Positions 1 through 12,010 of a stretch of DNA of 64,000 bases are shown here, piece after piece (positions within the stretch are counted from its first letter, which is position 1; each line of letters starts with the position of its first letter). A model generated the notes under the pieces. The model searched no databases, was not told the origin of the DNA, and saw only the letters and a program-made list of their open reading frames with translations. The stretch spans positions 2,911,001 to 2,975,000 of the forward strand of contig JACEVL010000018.1 in NCBI GenBank assembly GCA_020284085.1, read 5' to 3'. A program made the position numbers and the translations under genes. This DNA is from Aporrectodea caliginosa (Eukaryota; Annelida; Clitellata; Crassiclitellata; Lumbricidae).

Positions 1-300
1 GGCGAAAGAGGTCGAGCGATAAGGCGATGAGAACGTGCTTCGAGAACTGTGTTGATCGATAATCAATCGATATAGATCGATCGAACGAAAGGTTTAAAGC
101 ATTTGAACTGATCGTAAATTGGCCTCAGCTGGTGTCTCGCCACTGAAGAGGTTCATTTTTAATGTCAACTTGTTCACATATCTGTATGGTTTGTACACGT
201 CGTGTTTGTACACTCACGTGTATGTATTTTTGTGATAGGCATCTAACAGCAGACAGTACTAGACTAATCAATTTGGCCACTGTTTACACAATCTTACTGG
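1..300. other. unassigned sequence
   Basis: No coding frame, RNA gene or repeat family was recognised. Several ATCGAT/GATCGAT words occur around 51-90, but they are too few to call an array. Confidence 0.4.
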
Positions 301-535
301 TATGTTAACATGTATGTGTCTATGTATGTATGCATATATGTATATGACTACATGTGTATGTTTGTATGCATGCATGTATGTATGACATTGCATGTGTGTA
401 TTTATATATGTACTATGTATATGTATGCATAGATGTATATATGTATTTATGTATGCATGCATACATGTGTGTACGTATGCATATATGCATGTATGAATGC
501 ACGAATGCATATATATAAGTAGGTGTGTATTAATG
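300..535. repeat. imperfect ATGT/ATAC microsatellite
   Basis: Long run of ATGT and GTATGC words with many substitutions and interspersed TATATG. It decays directly into the GGAT array that follows, so the two arrays probably grew side by side. The open frame across it on the - strand is only a translation of the repeat. Confidence 0.85.
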
Positions 536-540
536 TATGG

Positions 541-830
541 ATGATGGATGAATAGATGGATGGATGGATGGATGGATGGATGGATGGATGGATGGATGGA
601 TGGATGGATGGATGGATGGATGGATGGATGGATGGATGGATGGATGGATGGATGGATGGATGGATAGATAAATGGATGGATGAATTGGATGGATGGATGG
701 ATGGATGGATGGATGGATGGATGGATGGATGGATGGATGGATGGATGGATGGATGGATGGATGGATGGATGGATGGATGGATGGATGGATGGATGGATGG
801 ATGGATGGATGATGGATGGATTGATGGATC
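541..830. repeat. (GGAT)n tetranucleotide microsatellite
   Basis: About 290 bp of GGAT with one interruption near 664-690 (TAGATAAATGGATGGATGAATT), which splits it into two long, nearly pure blocks. It ends in ATCGATCGATAGATGG variants to about 875. The tetramer leaves every frame open, giving MDGW or PSIH pseudo-proteins on both strands. Not coding. Confidence 0.95.
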
Positions 831-875
831 GATCGATAGATGGATCGATCAACTGATCGATAGACTGACTTACCG

Positions 876-1654
876 TATGCTTTCTTACAGTGCAGTCGGG
901 CTTTACAAGCATGCTCATACATGATAAATTAAAATCATGGTCCAGATGTTTCAACGACCAAAATGAAAAGCATCCAATGATTCTTATTCACCTGACATTA
1001 AGACAGACACAAAGAAACTAAGTCGCAGAAACTGTGCCAACATGGCCAATGAATGAATGAAATCATGAGAATATACAGATGTTAAAAAATATATGTAGGG
1101 CAGGAGGAATAAGTTTGTGTTAGTCAGGGATTCGAATCCTTCCGTCTGGTGAGCAATAGACAGCATTTGTCAGCAAACTTGTTGATGCAATAGTTGAGTG
1201 ATTACCACTGATTATACCTTACTCTGTCAGGCCCTACCCTTGCCTTCGCCTCGCCTTAACTTCAACGCCTTACCACGGTTCGCCTTTGCCTCACTTCACC
1301 TCGCCTTGCCTTCGCCATAATTAACAACAGAACAATTGTTATGACCTTTCAATACATGTGGACTACAGGTTGAGTTTTTGAATGGCACCTGATAAAACGT
1401 TGATCAGACAAGTGGCTGTATTGCAGCTTAAGTGACGCATTTTGACACACACCTGATCCGGGCTGTTTGTCACTATACGCCTAAGTGTCAATGGCCCAGA
1501 AGAAATGCGATGTTGGTATAGTCTATATCTGCTTTGTATCTTTATCCGAACGGGTGCTACATAAATCCCAATGACGACACCATACGAACACTCACACTTA
1601 CGCAGATACTCACAATCACTCAGATTCAAACGAAAAAACACGCACAAACACACA
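876..1654. other. unassigned sequence
   Basis: No supported gene. At 1203-1316 there is a loose run of CCTTGCCTTCGCCT-like words, a degenerate simple repeat. A GGATTCGAATCC at 1128-1139 resembles a tRNA B box, but no A box was found beside it. Confidence 0.4.
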
Positions 1655-1765
1655 ATCAAACGTTGCCTATAGTCACACAAACACACACACAAACACACAC
1701 ACACACACATACAGACAAACACACAATCACACACACACACACACAATCACAAACCGACACTTGCA
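1655..1765. repeat. (CA)n-rich microsatellite
   Basis: ACACACAAACACAC runs, interrupted by AATC and AAAC. The overlapping open frames on both strands are repeat translations (THTHT, CVCVC). Confidence 0.85.
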
Positions 1766-2403
1766 TTTGTTTAAATAGAATCTGCTTTATCGTTGCGCTG
1801 TCCGATTAGAATAATTATCATTGAGGAGGTTCCGTATGCGCGATTAGGACACGCAGTTCGTATTCGAGGGTTATAAGTTCGTCAGAAGTCTTCCGACCCT
1901 GACAGCATAAGACCACGGTAAACAAAAGAATAGTCAGCTTCGGTGAAATAGAGGCAGCGAAATGAGAATAATCGTGGCATTCTGTTCCAAAATGAAGTGC
2001 CAACCACGTATACATTGTCTCCTAAGAATAAGATAAGATGGAGCACAACAGTTTTGCTCGTATTACAACATAGTGCTATTTATAGAGGAAAGTTGAAATC
2101 TGTCTCATCTCTGATACATATTTTATCCCACTGGTTGCGATTGCAGCTTTCCCCATTCCTAACTTTTCCCATAGTCTCTATGTCCACAAACCGCAACCTA
2201 CCGACCCTAGATATTTACCAGTCCCTTTAAGCTAACCATCGAGGACAGCAATGCGTACGAAGTGCTGACGACCTTCTTTGTTGTCAGCCTCAGCACACGA
2301 AGACAAATGACAAGTTATTGGCCACCCAGTTCATTCGCCACATGATTTTTCTACCGACAGTGTACTCAGAGACAGTGTAGGCCTATACTCATTGTATAAT
2401 ATA
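1766..2403. other. unassigned sequence
   Basis: No recognisable protein or RNA. Contains one copy of the over-represented palindrome TAGGCCTA at 2378-2385. Confidence 0.4.
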
Positions 2404-2525
2404 TCACAGCCCTTTGGTGGCAAAGAGGAGCGGAAATTCTCCAAGTACCTTTCTTCTGTGGTGGGGATTTGAACCCTGATCACTTGGTTGACAGTTCAGC
2501 ACGCTAACTGCTAGACTATCGCACA
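2404..2525 (-). mobile_element. tRNA-derived SINE fragment
   Basis: On the - strand the segment reads from about 2525 down as a tRNA-like head. A pol III A-box-like stretch (TAGTCTAGCAGTTAGCGTG) is followed about 35 bp later by a B box (GGTTCAAATCCCC, near 2465). It then continues into non-tRNA sequence (CACCACAGAAGAAAGG...). The unrelated 3' body argues for a SINE rather than a functional tRNA gene. Confidence 0.65.
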
Positions 2526-2564
2526 CCTCCATGTCGTATATATAGGAAATATATACTACCTGTG

Positions 2565-2645
2565 GTAGTGCCAGTCCCAAGCCTGGAGAAAGGAGGATGG
2601 CAACACTAATCATCTTTGTTATGACACAGTGTCGTTAAACAGCAA
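2565..2645 (+). repeat. dispersed repeat R1, copy 1
   Basis: Begins TGGTAGTGCCAGTCCCAAG, then CCTGGAGAAAGGAGGATGGC and an AATCATCTTTGTT block. The same block recurs at 7030-7110 and 11930-12010. The CCAAGCCTGGATAAAGGAGG core resembles the 3' tails shared by RTE-type LINEs and their SINEs. The family assignment is from memory of such tails. Confidence 0.6.
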
Positions 2646-4110
2646 CCAAGGCAAGGCCCGTAGGTCCTACGTGTGGTATAGACCGTCGGCTAGGAATAAA
2701 AGGGAAGTGCCTTGGCCAAATATTTGCCAGATCGATGAATACCTGAAACAATGAAATGTTATAGACTCCCGGCTTCGACATTTATAGGACTATCGGCCGA
2801 TCTGTCGGCCGATACAGATCGATCGGTGGCCTTTCAATTAGCCCTCCGCAATAATTATTGTTTGCACGCCCTTCATTAACCTTCTGAAAACTGTCCACTA
2901 AGAGACATTTATTGAGGCTGCGCTCAATAACTCATCGATCTCAGGCGAGGTATACCCATACTTGACAGTATGTATATATATAAGGACTCTTGTTAGGTAA
3001 ATAAAGGCGACATGAAAATACCTTGATACATAACTAGGCCTACCTATAGTTTACATTCATATAATTTGCACGAATATGTGGATATATATATATATATATA
3101 TATCATATTATATTATATTAATAGAACAAAATCATGTTTTGCATAAAGGTATACGCTTACCCTTGTTACTCATGCAGGGTCCACAAATACAGAATGGTTA
3201 TCAAGCAAATAGGCCTAGGCCGACACGTAATTATATTGCCCAAGTCATCACACGCAGCAAACCAACGGACATAAAGCACAAAATGCCCAGATCGAAATGT
3301 AATGTTATACTGAAAAATTATTGCAGAAAACCAGGGCAAGGGAATATAATCACTCGGAGGGGGGGGACTCCAGGCGAAATATGCAGGGGCCTCTGTCAAA
3401 CGGATTCATGGAATGCTGTGAGGAAGTCATGTAATCATAGTGCAGTCTCATGGAGTAGAACTGAATACTGTGGTGTTCAAAACAGTAGTCAAGTGTATAG
3501 CACAGATAACGTTATTGTTCTGCAGTTGACGGAGGCTATATAATTATAGTATATGACGTTCCTTCAACTATTTGTTATCCTGACAACATACATCGATGTC
3601 AGGTATATGTGCGACGGAAAGCGCTACCCTCGCTTTTCCAGACCCTTCACTTTCATCCAGCTGATTTTGCATATTGGTCAATCCGGCTCCGGAGAAAGAA
3701 GAGATAAATCACGGAGACATAAAGCAGAAACTTGGTCGTGAAGACGTAGCCTATTATGATCAGATGCTTAGTTGTCCCAAAGTAGACTGGAAACCACAGC
3801 AACCAATGTTTAACTCGAAGCATGCTACATGTAGTATCTGCTATTAGCCTGGAAAGTGGAAACCATAGCAACCAAATTTCAATGTTTAATCCAGCCACCA
3901 AATAATTTGCCACCGTGTAAGTCAACCAATCACGTTCAGCGCCTAGTTGTTTTGCTGCTCCAGCCATATTTGCGTGACTACTGACACCTAACCCCCTCTA
4001 TTATTTCTTCGTGATCTGTGGTCATCGAAAGCGAGACCTTTATGACGTAATTTGGTCCTGGATGACGCAGTTCTGACGTATTGGTTCACATTTCGATGCA
4101 AGACATTATT
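2646..4110. other. unassigned sequence
   Basis: No gene supported. Holds a TCGGCCGATCTGTCGGCCGA near-repeat at 2793-2813, a short (TA)n at about 3080-3105, TAGGCCTA at 3035 and 3210, and a run of eight or more G near 3359. The 155-codon frame at 3076-3543 starts in the TA repeat and matches no family I recognise. Confidence 0.4.
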
Positions 4111-4121
4111 CCCACGTCCCG

Positions 4122-4157
4122 GATCAATAAATCAATCAGAATTTATATAGCGCCCTT
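4122..4157 (-). mobile_element. L2-like LINE/SINE 3' tail (solo)
   Basis: On the - strand this reads AAAGGGCGCTATATAAATTC followed by TGATTGATTTATTGATC. It is the same 3' terminus as the LINE and SINE copies at 6864, 15745, 42690 and 46351, with its short tetranucleotide tail. Nothing of the element body is recognisable next to it. Confidence 0.6.
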
Positions 4158-4740
4158 TAGAGATTGATAAGTACACAAAGGATGGATAGGGCAGCAAAAC
4201 CTTTGTTCGTGATAGAGGAAAAAGAAGGGAGGAGGAGGGAATGCATTTCACGGCAAAAGCGGTTAAAACCAGAAGACGTCGGTAAGCAATCATGGCAAGA
4301 GGTCAAAGTGCGGCATTTCTTTGATCTCGATAGCACTTTATCGAGCTGTCTGATCGCCTTTATTGGTTTGCTTTGAAGTATGCGAATATCGATAAGTACA
4401 CAACGGACGACTGTTCTAACGGAGACTTATCGAGAGGTTGTGAAATCAATGCAGGAATTCAACTTGATACTACGTGACGTATTGTCTAATGCGGGTGAAC
4501 CAGAGAGACATTCGTTCCGAAATTTAAGAACTGTCAGTTTTGATGAAATAATCACCAAAAGACTTGCAAGTGCTCTTGAATTTTTATGGAATTGTAGGCG
4601 ACGGTATTTCGAGGATGGTCTTGTACTGTGGGCAATCTGTTTGCACACGATTGGCTCTGTCGTCAAGAATACAGTAGGCTATGGGCATTGGTAGCCTATC
4701 AACGGGGCGGTATACATGTTAGAGAGTTCAACAACTCTGA
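4158..4740. other. unassigned sequence with two short open frames
   Basis: Adjacent + frames (4164-4376 and 4380-4694) start in related sequence: GATAAGTACACAAAGGA at about 4166 and GATAAGTACACAACGGA at about 4393. This suggests a short duplication. Neither frame (70 and 104 codons) resembles a family I know, and no splice structure was evident. I do not call them genes. Confidence 0.35.
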
Positions 4741-5087
4741 CACAATGGGCTACTAAAAGCCTCTAAAGGTAACAAAGGTTCATCTGGTTCAGGTAACGAA
4801 AGGTAACAAAGGTTAAGGTAACTAAAGATAACAAAGGTTCACCTGGTTCAGGTAACTAAAGGTAACAAAGGTTAAGGTAATTAAGGGCAACAAAGGTTCA
4901 CCCGGTTCAGGTAACTAAAGGTATACCAAAGGTTAAGGTAACTAAAGGTATCAAAGGTTCATCTGGTTCAGGTAACTAAAGGTAACAAAGGTTAAAGTAA
5001 CTAGAGGCAACACAGGTTCACCTGCTTCAGGTAACTAAAGGTAACAAAGGTTAAGGTAACTAAAGGGCTATTCGCAGATCTGTTCCC
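4741..5087. repeat. 58-59 bp minisatellite
   Basis: Tandem unit of the form GGTTCACCTGGTTCAGGTAA followed by CTAAAGGTAACAAAGGTTAAGG. The CTGGTTCAGG landmark recurs near 4793, 4851, 4910, 4969 and 5028, which gives a 58-59 bp period and about five copies. Each unit is built from shorter AAAGGTAAC words. The array resumes at 5971 beyond the LINE at 5088-5970. Confidence 0.9.
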
Positions 5088-5970
<883 letters not shown>

Positions 5971-6020
5971 ATTAAGGTTTAGTTAACTAAAGGTAAGAAA
6001 GGTTAAGGTAAAAGATAGGT
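5971..6020. repeat. minisatellite remnant, distal flank
   Basis: TTAACTAAAGGTAAGAAAGGTTAAGG is the same word set as the 4741-5087 array. It is separated from that array only by the LINE. Confidence 0.75.
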
Positions 6021-6395
6021 AATTAAATTTTACTAAGAACTTTCTTTCCGTTACTTATTTAACTTTTAAAGATTTTTATTTGTCACGGTTCCTTTAAAAT
6101 GATGTAATTTTATTACGTTATTTTTTGGCTAGGAATCCATGAAGGTTTCTACTGAAAAAACACTGAGTTGTTACTACTACTCAAAAAAATTAAGAATTAA
6201 CGTGCAAACATTTGCTTAAGGAAATTCCGTTCCATTCCAGGATGAACACTACATGCGGATTTAAAACACTCCTCAAACGATTTAAATAACTGAATCTTTT
6301 AAATGTATTTAATTAATGCAACTATATATAATTCAGTTGCTGTAATTAACAATGTGGTTTATTTTATCTGGACACCGTGTATGCTGTACCAAATA
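6021..6395. other. unassigned AT-rich sequence
   Basis: No gene, RNA or repeat family recognised. Confidence 0.4.
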
Positions 6396-6399
6396 TACA

Positions 6400-6545
6400 A
6401 ATGTGTTTGTGTGTTTGTGTGTGTATGTGTGTGTGTTTGTGTGTGTATGTGTGTGTCTGTTTGTGTGTGCGCGTGCGTGTGTGTGTGTGCATGTGCGTGC
6501 GTGAGTGCGTGTGTGTGTGTGTGTGTGCGTATGTGCGTGTATGTA
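6400..6545. repeat. (GT)n microsatellite
   Basis: Interrupted GTGTGT run with GTTT, GCGT and TGTATG variants. Overlapping Cys/Val and His/Thr open frames are repeat translations. Confidence 0.9.
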
Positions 6546-6863
6546 TTACGACAAGTGCACCATTCTGTAGTGTGTAGCGATATATGGCAGCAGAACAAGA
6601 GAATCCACTGAAGCGTTAAGGCACTGAATGGATTCTGTTCAATGCGTATCGTTTTACGTGTAATTGGAGATTCGATGGGGTCGAGTTGAGTTGAACAAGT
6701 GCACGTCAATGAAATACAATTCCATTTGGTTTTTTAAGTGCAGGCGTTGTCTTCTTGACACAAGTTGACAGGTGAAATTCAAGAAAACGAACTAAAAAGC
6801 TAGTACACACGTTACCCAAACGAAGAGAACATTCTCTCGTTTCTGCTGGAAACGTAGAGCAAC

Positions 6864-6925
6864 ATGCGCCTCTGAGTAGGAATCTTGAAAGGGCGCTATA
6901 TAAATTCAGATTGACTGATTGAGTA
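6864..6925 (+). mobile_element. SINE/L2-like 3' tail
   Basis: Reads GCGCCTCTGAGTAGGAATCT, then TGAAAGGGCGCTATATAAAT and a GATTGACTGATTGA tail. It is the same terminus as the LINE end at 42690-42755 and the SINE end at 46351-46392. The body upstream (6700-6863) is too diverged for me to assign. Confidence 0.7.
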
Positions 6926-7029
6926 CATTGCAACCTATACAGTACAGTCCAATGTTGTGCTGAATGGGTTCCAGGTCATTTGTTTGCATCCCCCCACAAA
7001 AGTTTGTGCTGCCGTGGCAACCGTGTATG

Positions 7030-7110
7030 CTCTGGTAGTGCCAGTCCTAAGCCTGGATAAAGAAGGAGGGCACTGATCATCTTCGTTGGGACTCGGCGTA
7101 GTTAAAGAGA
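7030..7110 (+). repeat. dispersed repeat R1, copy 2
   Basis: CTGGTAGTGCCAGTCCTAAG, then CCTGGATAAAGAAGGAGGGC and GATCATCTTCGTTGG, matching 2565-2645 and 11930-12010 base for base over most of the core. Confidence 0.65.
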
Positions 7111-8915
7111 AAGTAGACCTACTTAGGTTACTATGTTCCACCTGATCAATTTTCAGGGTTTCATTATAAGAGCTTTATTATGTTTATTGATTCAACATGA
7201 TGCATTGTATGTTGCATTGTATTGTGTATTGCTTGCGAAAGACACACGCTGTGTCAGTCTTTACTTCACTGCATCGTAGTATATTGTATTGAATTGCTTT
7301 GTATGCTTCTCTATCCACACCAAATTATATATATATATGCATTACATATTATACATACGTATACACACTGGAGTTAGTCTAGACACCGTGTATACTATAC
7401 CAATTAATATGAATTAAAAATATGTATATCTATATTATAGGTATAACGACATATGCACCATTCTGCAGTCTGGAGATATTATGTGTATTAATAGGCATAA
7501 TATCTATAGATATATATGTACGCATCACGTATAGTATCAAGGTCTACAAGACACCTGATTTCCAGGACCAAGAAGTGCTACAGACAGACAGAATTTGCGG
7601 TCGTTCTCGAACGCGTCTTTCACCTGCAGTCGAAGTCAAAGTACGCTCCCCCCGCCAGGGAAAGTGCTAATTAAAACGGTGCCAGAGACGATGGCACACC
7701 TGAGCTCGGCTCCAGCGGAATACTACGAAGCACGGGAGGAGCCTTGATTAGATGGAAATCTGTTTAGATGTCGTTCCTTTAATCTGCCGCCGCGACTCGT
7801 AATTAGTTTCCTCGGATTAGGAAACGGAATGGACCTAAGTCACGTGTGGCGCGAAAAAACCGGAAACAGAAGACACATCCGCGTGGAGCTATGGGAGATT
7901 AAGGCGCATCTTGCATGTCTCCAGCCAACTGAGGATTATGGGTCTACAGGAGTTAACAGATTTCTAAAAATGTATGGAAACACTAGACTGACACTAGAAC
8001 TGGTTTACCGAGACTAAAAATAATAACTGTAGGTCTGTAGTGAATTAAATGCGTTTTTAACATCTGTGGCGAGACTGATACTTTAACCGAAATTTATGGC
8101 GAAGCTGCAGTATTTCTGAAACCGGTTTACTAGTCACGTTCCACAAAATGAGTAGTGGTAGTTGTAGTAAGTAGTAATGGCAGCAGTAGCTGTGGTAGTA
8201 GCAGTTGTAGTCGCCATAGTAGTTCCAGTGTTTGACGACATCCTGCATCTTACGTCAAAAGTTAAATGATGATTGATATCGAGAGACAATGATCGGTTAA
8301 AAATCTTCAGAAATCAGTTGTTCAGTATGAACGATTGGTGTACGCCAGATCAGTTAAGCAGACAAATATAGTCATTAAGTAATTTATTTATAGGCCTATG
8401 CTTTATCTGCAGCCGCTCCGTAAGTACGTAAGGTCAATGTTATTTTAGTTTCGCTTGCACTCGCCAGGTGGCGTTTAAACGTGGTGTTGATACTCGTATC
8501 GGCGGCGCGGGAGGGTTCTGGTTGTTAGAGGACTAATTTATAGGCTAGACTAGACTCCACTATGACAACACACACTATAATATATATTACACTGAGGTCA
8601 CTAGACAGTAGGCCCTACTCGCTTGGTCAGTGATTTAAGGCAAGCGAGATCTGATCAGCTGTTTCGGATTCTTATACTGGAATAGATTAGCAATTGGATT
8701 CGATCATAGATATGATGGTCGTCTTTGATGCCAGTAGCATAAGTCCTTATCTAAAATCTCTCTGATCTAGTCCGGTCTCGTCTAAGCTGACCTAAATAAT
8801 ATAATCTAAGAAGAGGATTTTTGAAGCGTTGTTATCATAAATGCACAAGGCCTCTACTGAGATCGAAATCTGTTGAAAGAGTCCAGTCGAAATTCATCAA
8901 ATCCCAGAAATATAC
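7111..8915. other. unassigned sequence
   Basis: No gene supported. A stretch near 8150-8225 is a degenerate GTAGTAG-type repeat, and TAGGCCTA occurs at 8391. The 62-codon frame at 7829 and others here have no recognisable features. Confidence 0.4.
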
Positions 8916-8949
8916 ACACATACATATATACGTAATTGTAATTGTAATT

Positions 8950-9025
8950 GTAATTAGCAACTTCTATTGCGCCGGTGTCTAATGCACAAGGCATCAACCG
9001 ATGGCACACCAAAAACCAAGCAGTA
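8950..9025 (-). repeat. second 3'-tail family, copy 1
   Basis: On the - strand it contains GCCATCGGTTGATGCCTTGT and then CCGGCGCAATAGAAGTTGC. The end of the window (63905-63958) carries the same arrangement: GCCATCAATTGACTCCTTT, then CGGCGCTATAGAAGTTAC. It looks like the terminus of a different LINE/SINE lineage from the TATAAAT-tailed one. Confidence 0.5.
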
Positions 9026-9099
9026 ATCAGGTCAACATCCAAAAGATCAGTCCGTAAGAGACAGAGAGACAGCCTGTATACGGTGGATAAGCAAATACA

Positions 9100-9289
9100 G
9101 ATAGATACATACATACGTACACATACATACATACATACATACACATATAAACATACGTACGCATACATACATACATACATACATACATACATACATACAT
9201 ACATACATGCATACATACATACATACATGCATGCATACGCATACATACATACATACATACATACATACATACATACATACATACATACA

Positions 9290-9321
<32 letters not shown>

Positions 9322-9365
9322 CATACATACATACATACATACATGCACGCATACATACACACATA
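9100..9365. repeat. (CATA)n tetranucleotide microsatellite
   Basis: About 260 bp of CATA with scattered CATG and CGCA interruptions. It is open in every frame on both strands (YIHT, MYVC), so the 207- and 243-codon frames here are artefacts. Confidence 0.95.
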
Positions 9366-9394
9366 CAATACCGTTCATATTCATTCTGATATTT

Positions 9395-9475
9395 ACAACA
9401 TACTGCAATTCGAACCCAGCAAATGTGAACGCCGAGTCGTTACCACTTAGCCACGAAGACAACAAACGTTTCCAT
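9395..9475 (-). mobile_element. tRNA-like head of a SINE (first of a pair)
   Basis: The - strand reads GTGGCTAAGTGGTAACGACT (A box) and, 30-40 bp on, TGGGTTCGAATTG (B box). This is a good internal pol III promoter layout. The sequence beyond it does not fold into an obvious acceptor stem, so a SINE head is more likely than a tRNA gene. Confidence 0.65.
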
Positions 9476-9585
9476 AGCGACAGCACAGTTGTCAACAACA
9501 ACGCCGTGAATTTCGAATCTCGGTCCCGCAGTGCAGAAGGCAGTGGCCTATCCACCATACCACAACGTTGTTTTATGGCATCCAA
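9476..9585 (-). mobile_element. tRNA-like head of a SINE (second of a pair)
   Basis: The - strand gives GTGGTATGGTGGATAGGCC as A box and CCGAGATTCGAAATTC as B box, about 80 bp upstream of the neighbouring tRNA-like unit and in the same orientation. Two promoter modules in tandem suggest a dimeric SINE or one SINE inserted beside another. Confidence 0.55.
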
Positions 9586-9590
9586 CTCGC

Positions 9591-10535
9591 CTAATTAATT
9601 ACCCCGTTAATTGCGCCATCCCCGAATCGATTGCTGACCGAACTGCAGCAGCAGCTGTATCCATGGGAGGCAGGTAGCCATCTCTTTGGCGATTGTTGAA
9701 ACACCCTCCGTTGCCAAACAGCAAATTACGAACCGCCCCAAAACCTGTAAGGCCGGCCTGTCGCGTTGATTGACAGCATCAACATAGACTGCTTACTAAT
9801 AGTAATGCAGACAACGCTTGCACTTTGTCTGGTTACGTTGATGGGGAGTGCTTTAATCAATCGAATCACCGATCGATCGATCGATCAATCGATCAATCGA
9901 TCAATCAATATAGTTTATTGAACCAGTTGCATTACAATACTGTTCTAGTACAATCATAACAATAGACAAGTTTATTATTATTCCATTATATAATTTCGTT
10001 TATTGAAAATAGAAAGTTGACAGACCGCAACTTTTCACATAGAAGAACAACAGATAAAAAAAATAGCTATAATTATTAGAGTAATGTCAGTACGACAATG
10101 AACCGATGGATTGGATTGGGTTATCTCTTTGATATTGACTTGCTGTCCTTTTATAAAAGAGCACACGGGGGATGAAGCTTGTTTGATCTAAATAAACAAG
10201 TCTGTGGTGATTGCACTTATAGATGAGAGTACATTATATCATTTGGAACAAAGGGCACTCCTAGAAGGGATAAGCTCCCGCTGGTTAGGGGCCCAGTTAA
10301 TAAAGCTTGTGGCAGATGGCTTGACGGTAGATAATAGAGATGAAAAGCTATCAATGCCACAATATGTGAAGGTGTGATATCAGTACTCAATTTTCTACTT
10401 GTTGCTTTTATGACTTCTTAAATCAGTTCTGCTTGTTCTCGTAGTTGAACGGTAGTTCTTCAGCTCCCTACAATGTTACAGATTTAATGCCTTCAAACTT
10501 ACATTGGTTATTTTTTCCAGCTGAGTCAACTTAGA
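9591..10535. other. unassigned sequence
   Basis: Holds a short GATCGATCAATC run at about 9873-9910 and no recognisable gene. The word CTTGCTGTCCTTTTATAAAA occurs near 10139 and again at 10539, so part of this block may be related to the element fragment that follows. Confidence 0.35.
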
Positions 10536-10539
10536 ACTT

Positions 10540-10725
10540 GCTGTCCTTTTATAAAATGCACTTCATGGTCTAGCACTGAACTACCTTGCTGACTTATGGA
10601 TTCAACTCATGTTTAATCCTAAAAAGGGCAAACTCCGATCAGATCAGCTTAGGAATCGTTCCTCTGGCCAACTGTTTACTCCAACTTGTACATGTAGAAT
10701 TCAACACCACCAGCTTTGAATGACC
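10540..10725 (+). mobile_element. possible LINE ORF C-terminal fragment
   Basis: A + frame gives ALNYLADLW, then a lysine/arginine-rich stretch, RSDQLRNRS and FTPTCTCRIQ. This is the order seen after the RT domain of L2/CR1-like polyproteins (LAPNYLADL ... LRSSDQ ... TVP). The fragment is short and frameshifted, so the call is tentative. Confidence 0.35.
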
Positions 10726-11585
10726 CTTTTCATTCTCTTACTTAAGTTAATTCGCAAACGATTGGAGACTAATCTTTCTCAGCTAACGACGCATTTAAGA
10801 CGAATCCGTAAATGAGCGTATGCATGTACGTACATGACAACACTTAGCATAGCGCATTTCAAGTATTTGATACTGCGAGCGTTATCAGCCTATGTGTAAA
10901 TAGACGGATAACTACTTTCCTCCTAGTGCTATTCGACAGCAGTCCACGTTTGGCCGAGTATTCAAGCATCGGTCAAATCAGTCGAGCAACGGCGACCATT
11001 AGATCGTCGTCCGTTGTATCGGTGTCTCCTAGTTACCAGGAAAGGCGCCTTCGAGGTGGTGGAGGTGGTGGTTACCCGATACCAGACAGACGCTGACTTA
11101 TAAACAGTGACGACGTGAAATGACCGACATCGTCATCCAAATTCAGCTCGACGGTCGTTGATGGTGGACCTACGAGCTGTTGAGTGTGTCTCCGATTAAT
11201 AGCAATGTCTTATCGCAACAGACACAAGAGTGATCAGGTCACTAGTGGTCATGAATGCGGGCAACGGCATCTTCAGAAGTAATTGATGACAATCTTAGAC
11301 ACCGTTTAAAGGCAGATTCCGTTATCGATACCAATGCATTACTTTCATGAGAAATTGGACTTAAACACAACCACTGCCCGTACTCTGGTAATTGTAATCG
11401 AAATCTCCAAACTTTTAAAGCGCCACTCGAAAGCCAAGCGCAGGGCACCAGATTATTCACGAGCGCTGCTTTGAGTAAGAGGGGTTCTCAAAAGGGTATA
11501 GTCCGAAGGAGATCCGAGTCCGGTTTCCAGAGGGTCAGAGGGACAGAGTAGATTTTAAGGAGGGTGTCGTTTAGGTCGATAATTT
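10726..11585. other. unassigned sequence
   Basis: No gene supported. The 72-codon - frame at 11242-11460 shows no domain I recognise. Confidence 0.35.
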
Positions 11586-11589
11586 GAAA

Positions 11590-11915
11590 GTGGAGGATCA
11601 GATGAGTCGGGGTGAAGAGTTCTTAAAGAGGTGACGATAGTTTCGCCTTGGGGTGATGGATAGAGTGAGCCTGAGGAAGGTGATGTTGGGTGATTGGTAA
11701 TGATGGCGGAGGAACCGAAAAATTGCAGAATTCAGGAGGCAGATCGTTTCAGAGACGAGGTGCAGTGTTGAATATTGCTCGGTTGGAGAACTTGAGATGA
11801 GTAGTGACCAGGGGTCGAGAAAGAGTTGAAACGGAGGATGATCGGGTAGAGCGGGTTGGCTGGATGGTGAAGAGTTCGCGAAGATATTTGGGCTGGGAGT
11901 ATTGTAGGGAGTTGT
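11590..11915 (-). mobile_element. L2-like LINE, ORF C-terminus
   Basis: Reading the - strand from 11915, one frame gives APKYLRELFTIQPTRSTRSS, then SRPLVTTHLKFSNRAIFN, TAPRLWNDLPPEF and finally LLKNSSPRLI before a stop near 11600. These are the classic C-terminal landmarks of L2/jockey-type reverse-transcriptase polyproteins. The order is right, and the frame is open over about 100 codons apart from a shift in the middle. Only the last part of the element is present. Its sequence differs clearly from the copies at 37685 and 45755, so it belongs to another subfamily. Not functional. Confidence 0.8.
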
Positions 11916-11929
11916 AGGTTGTGATGACT

Positions 11930-12010
11930 TTGGTAGTGCCAGTTCCGAGTCTGGATGATGGAGGAGGGCGACGCTAGCCATCTCCACAAACACCGGATGG
12001 AAAAATGATC
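11930..12010 (+). repeat. dispersed repeat R1, copy 3
   Basis: TTGGTAGTGCCAGTTCCGAG, then TCTGGATGATGGAGGAGGGC. It abuts the 5' side of the - strand LINE fragment, in opposite orientation to it. Confidence 0.6.

Noticed and set aside
268..954. Long open frames of PSIH, MDGW type on both strands (also at 44346-45112 and 51369-52219)
   Set aside because: They are translations of GGAT/ATCC tetramers, open in all three frames of each strand. No start context, splice signals or non-repeat domain.
1120..1165. SINE suggested by GGATTCGAATCC
   Set aside because: The word is palindromic and no A box lies at the right distance on either strand.
3076..3543. 155-codon + frame
   Set aside because: Starts in a TA repeat. 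No domain, no splice sites, and codon content looks random.
4164..4694. Two adjacent + frames as a small gene
   Set aside because: Separated by a stop, no known motif, and beside a LINE tail. Probably chance or an unknown repeat body.
4741..5087. Possible CRISPR array (regular ~58-bp period)
   Set aside because: Units are contiguous with no unique spacers and are themselves made of short words. The genome is animal, so this is a minisatellite.
8854..9598. Frames of 243 and 207 codons with MYVC / YIHT repeats
   Set aside because: They span the CATA microsatellite. The flanks encode nothing recognisable and contain SINE heads.
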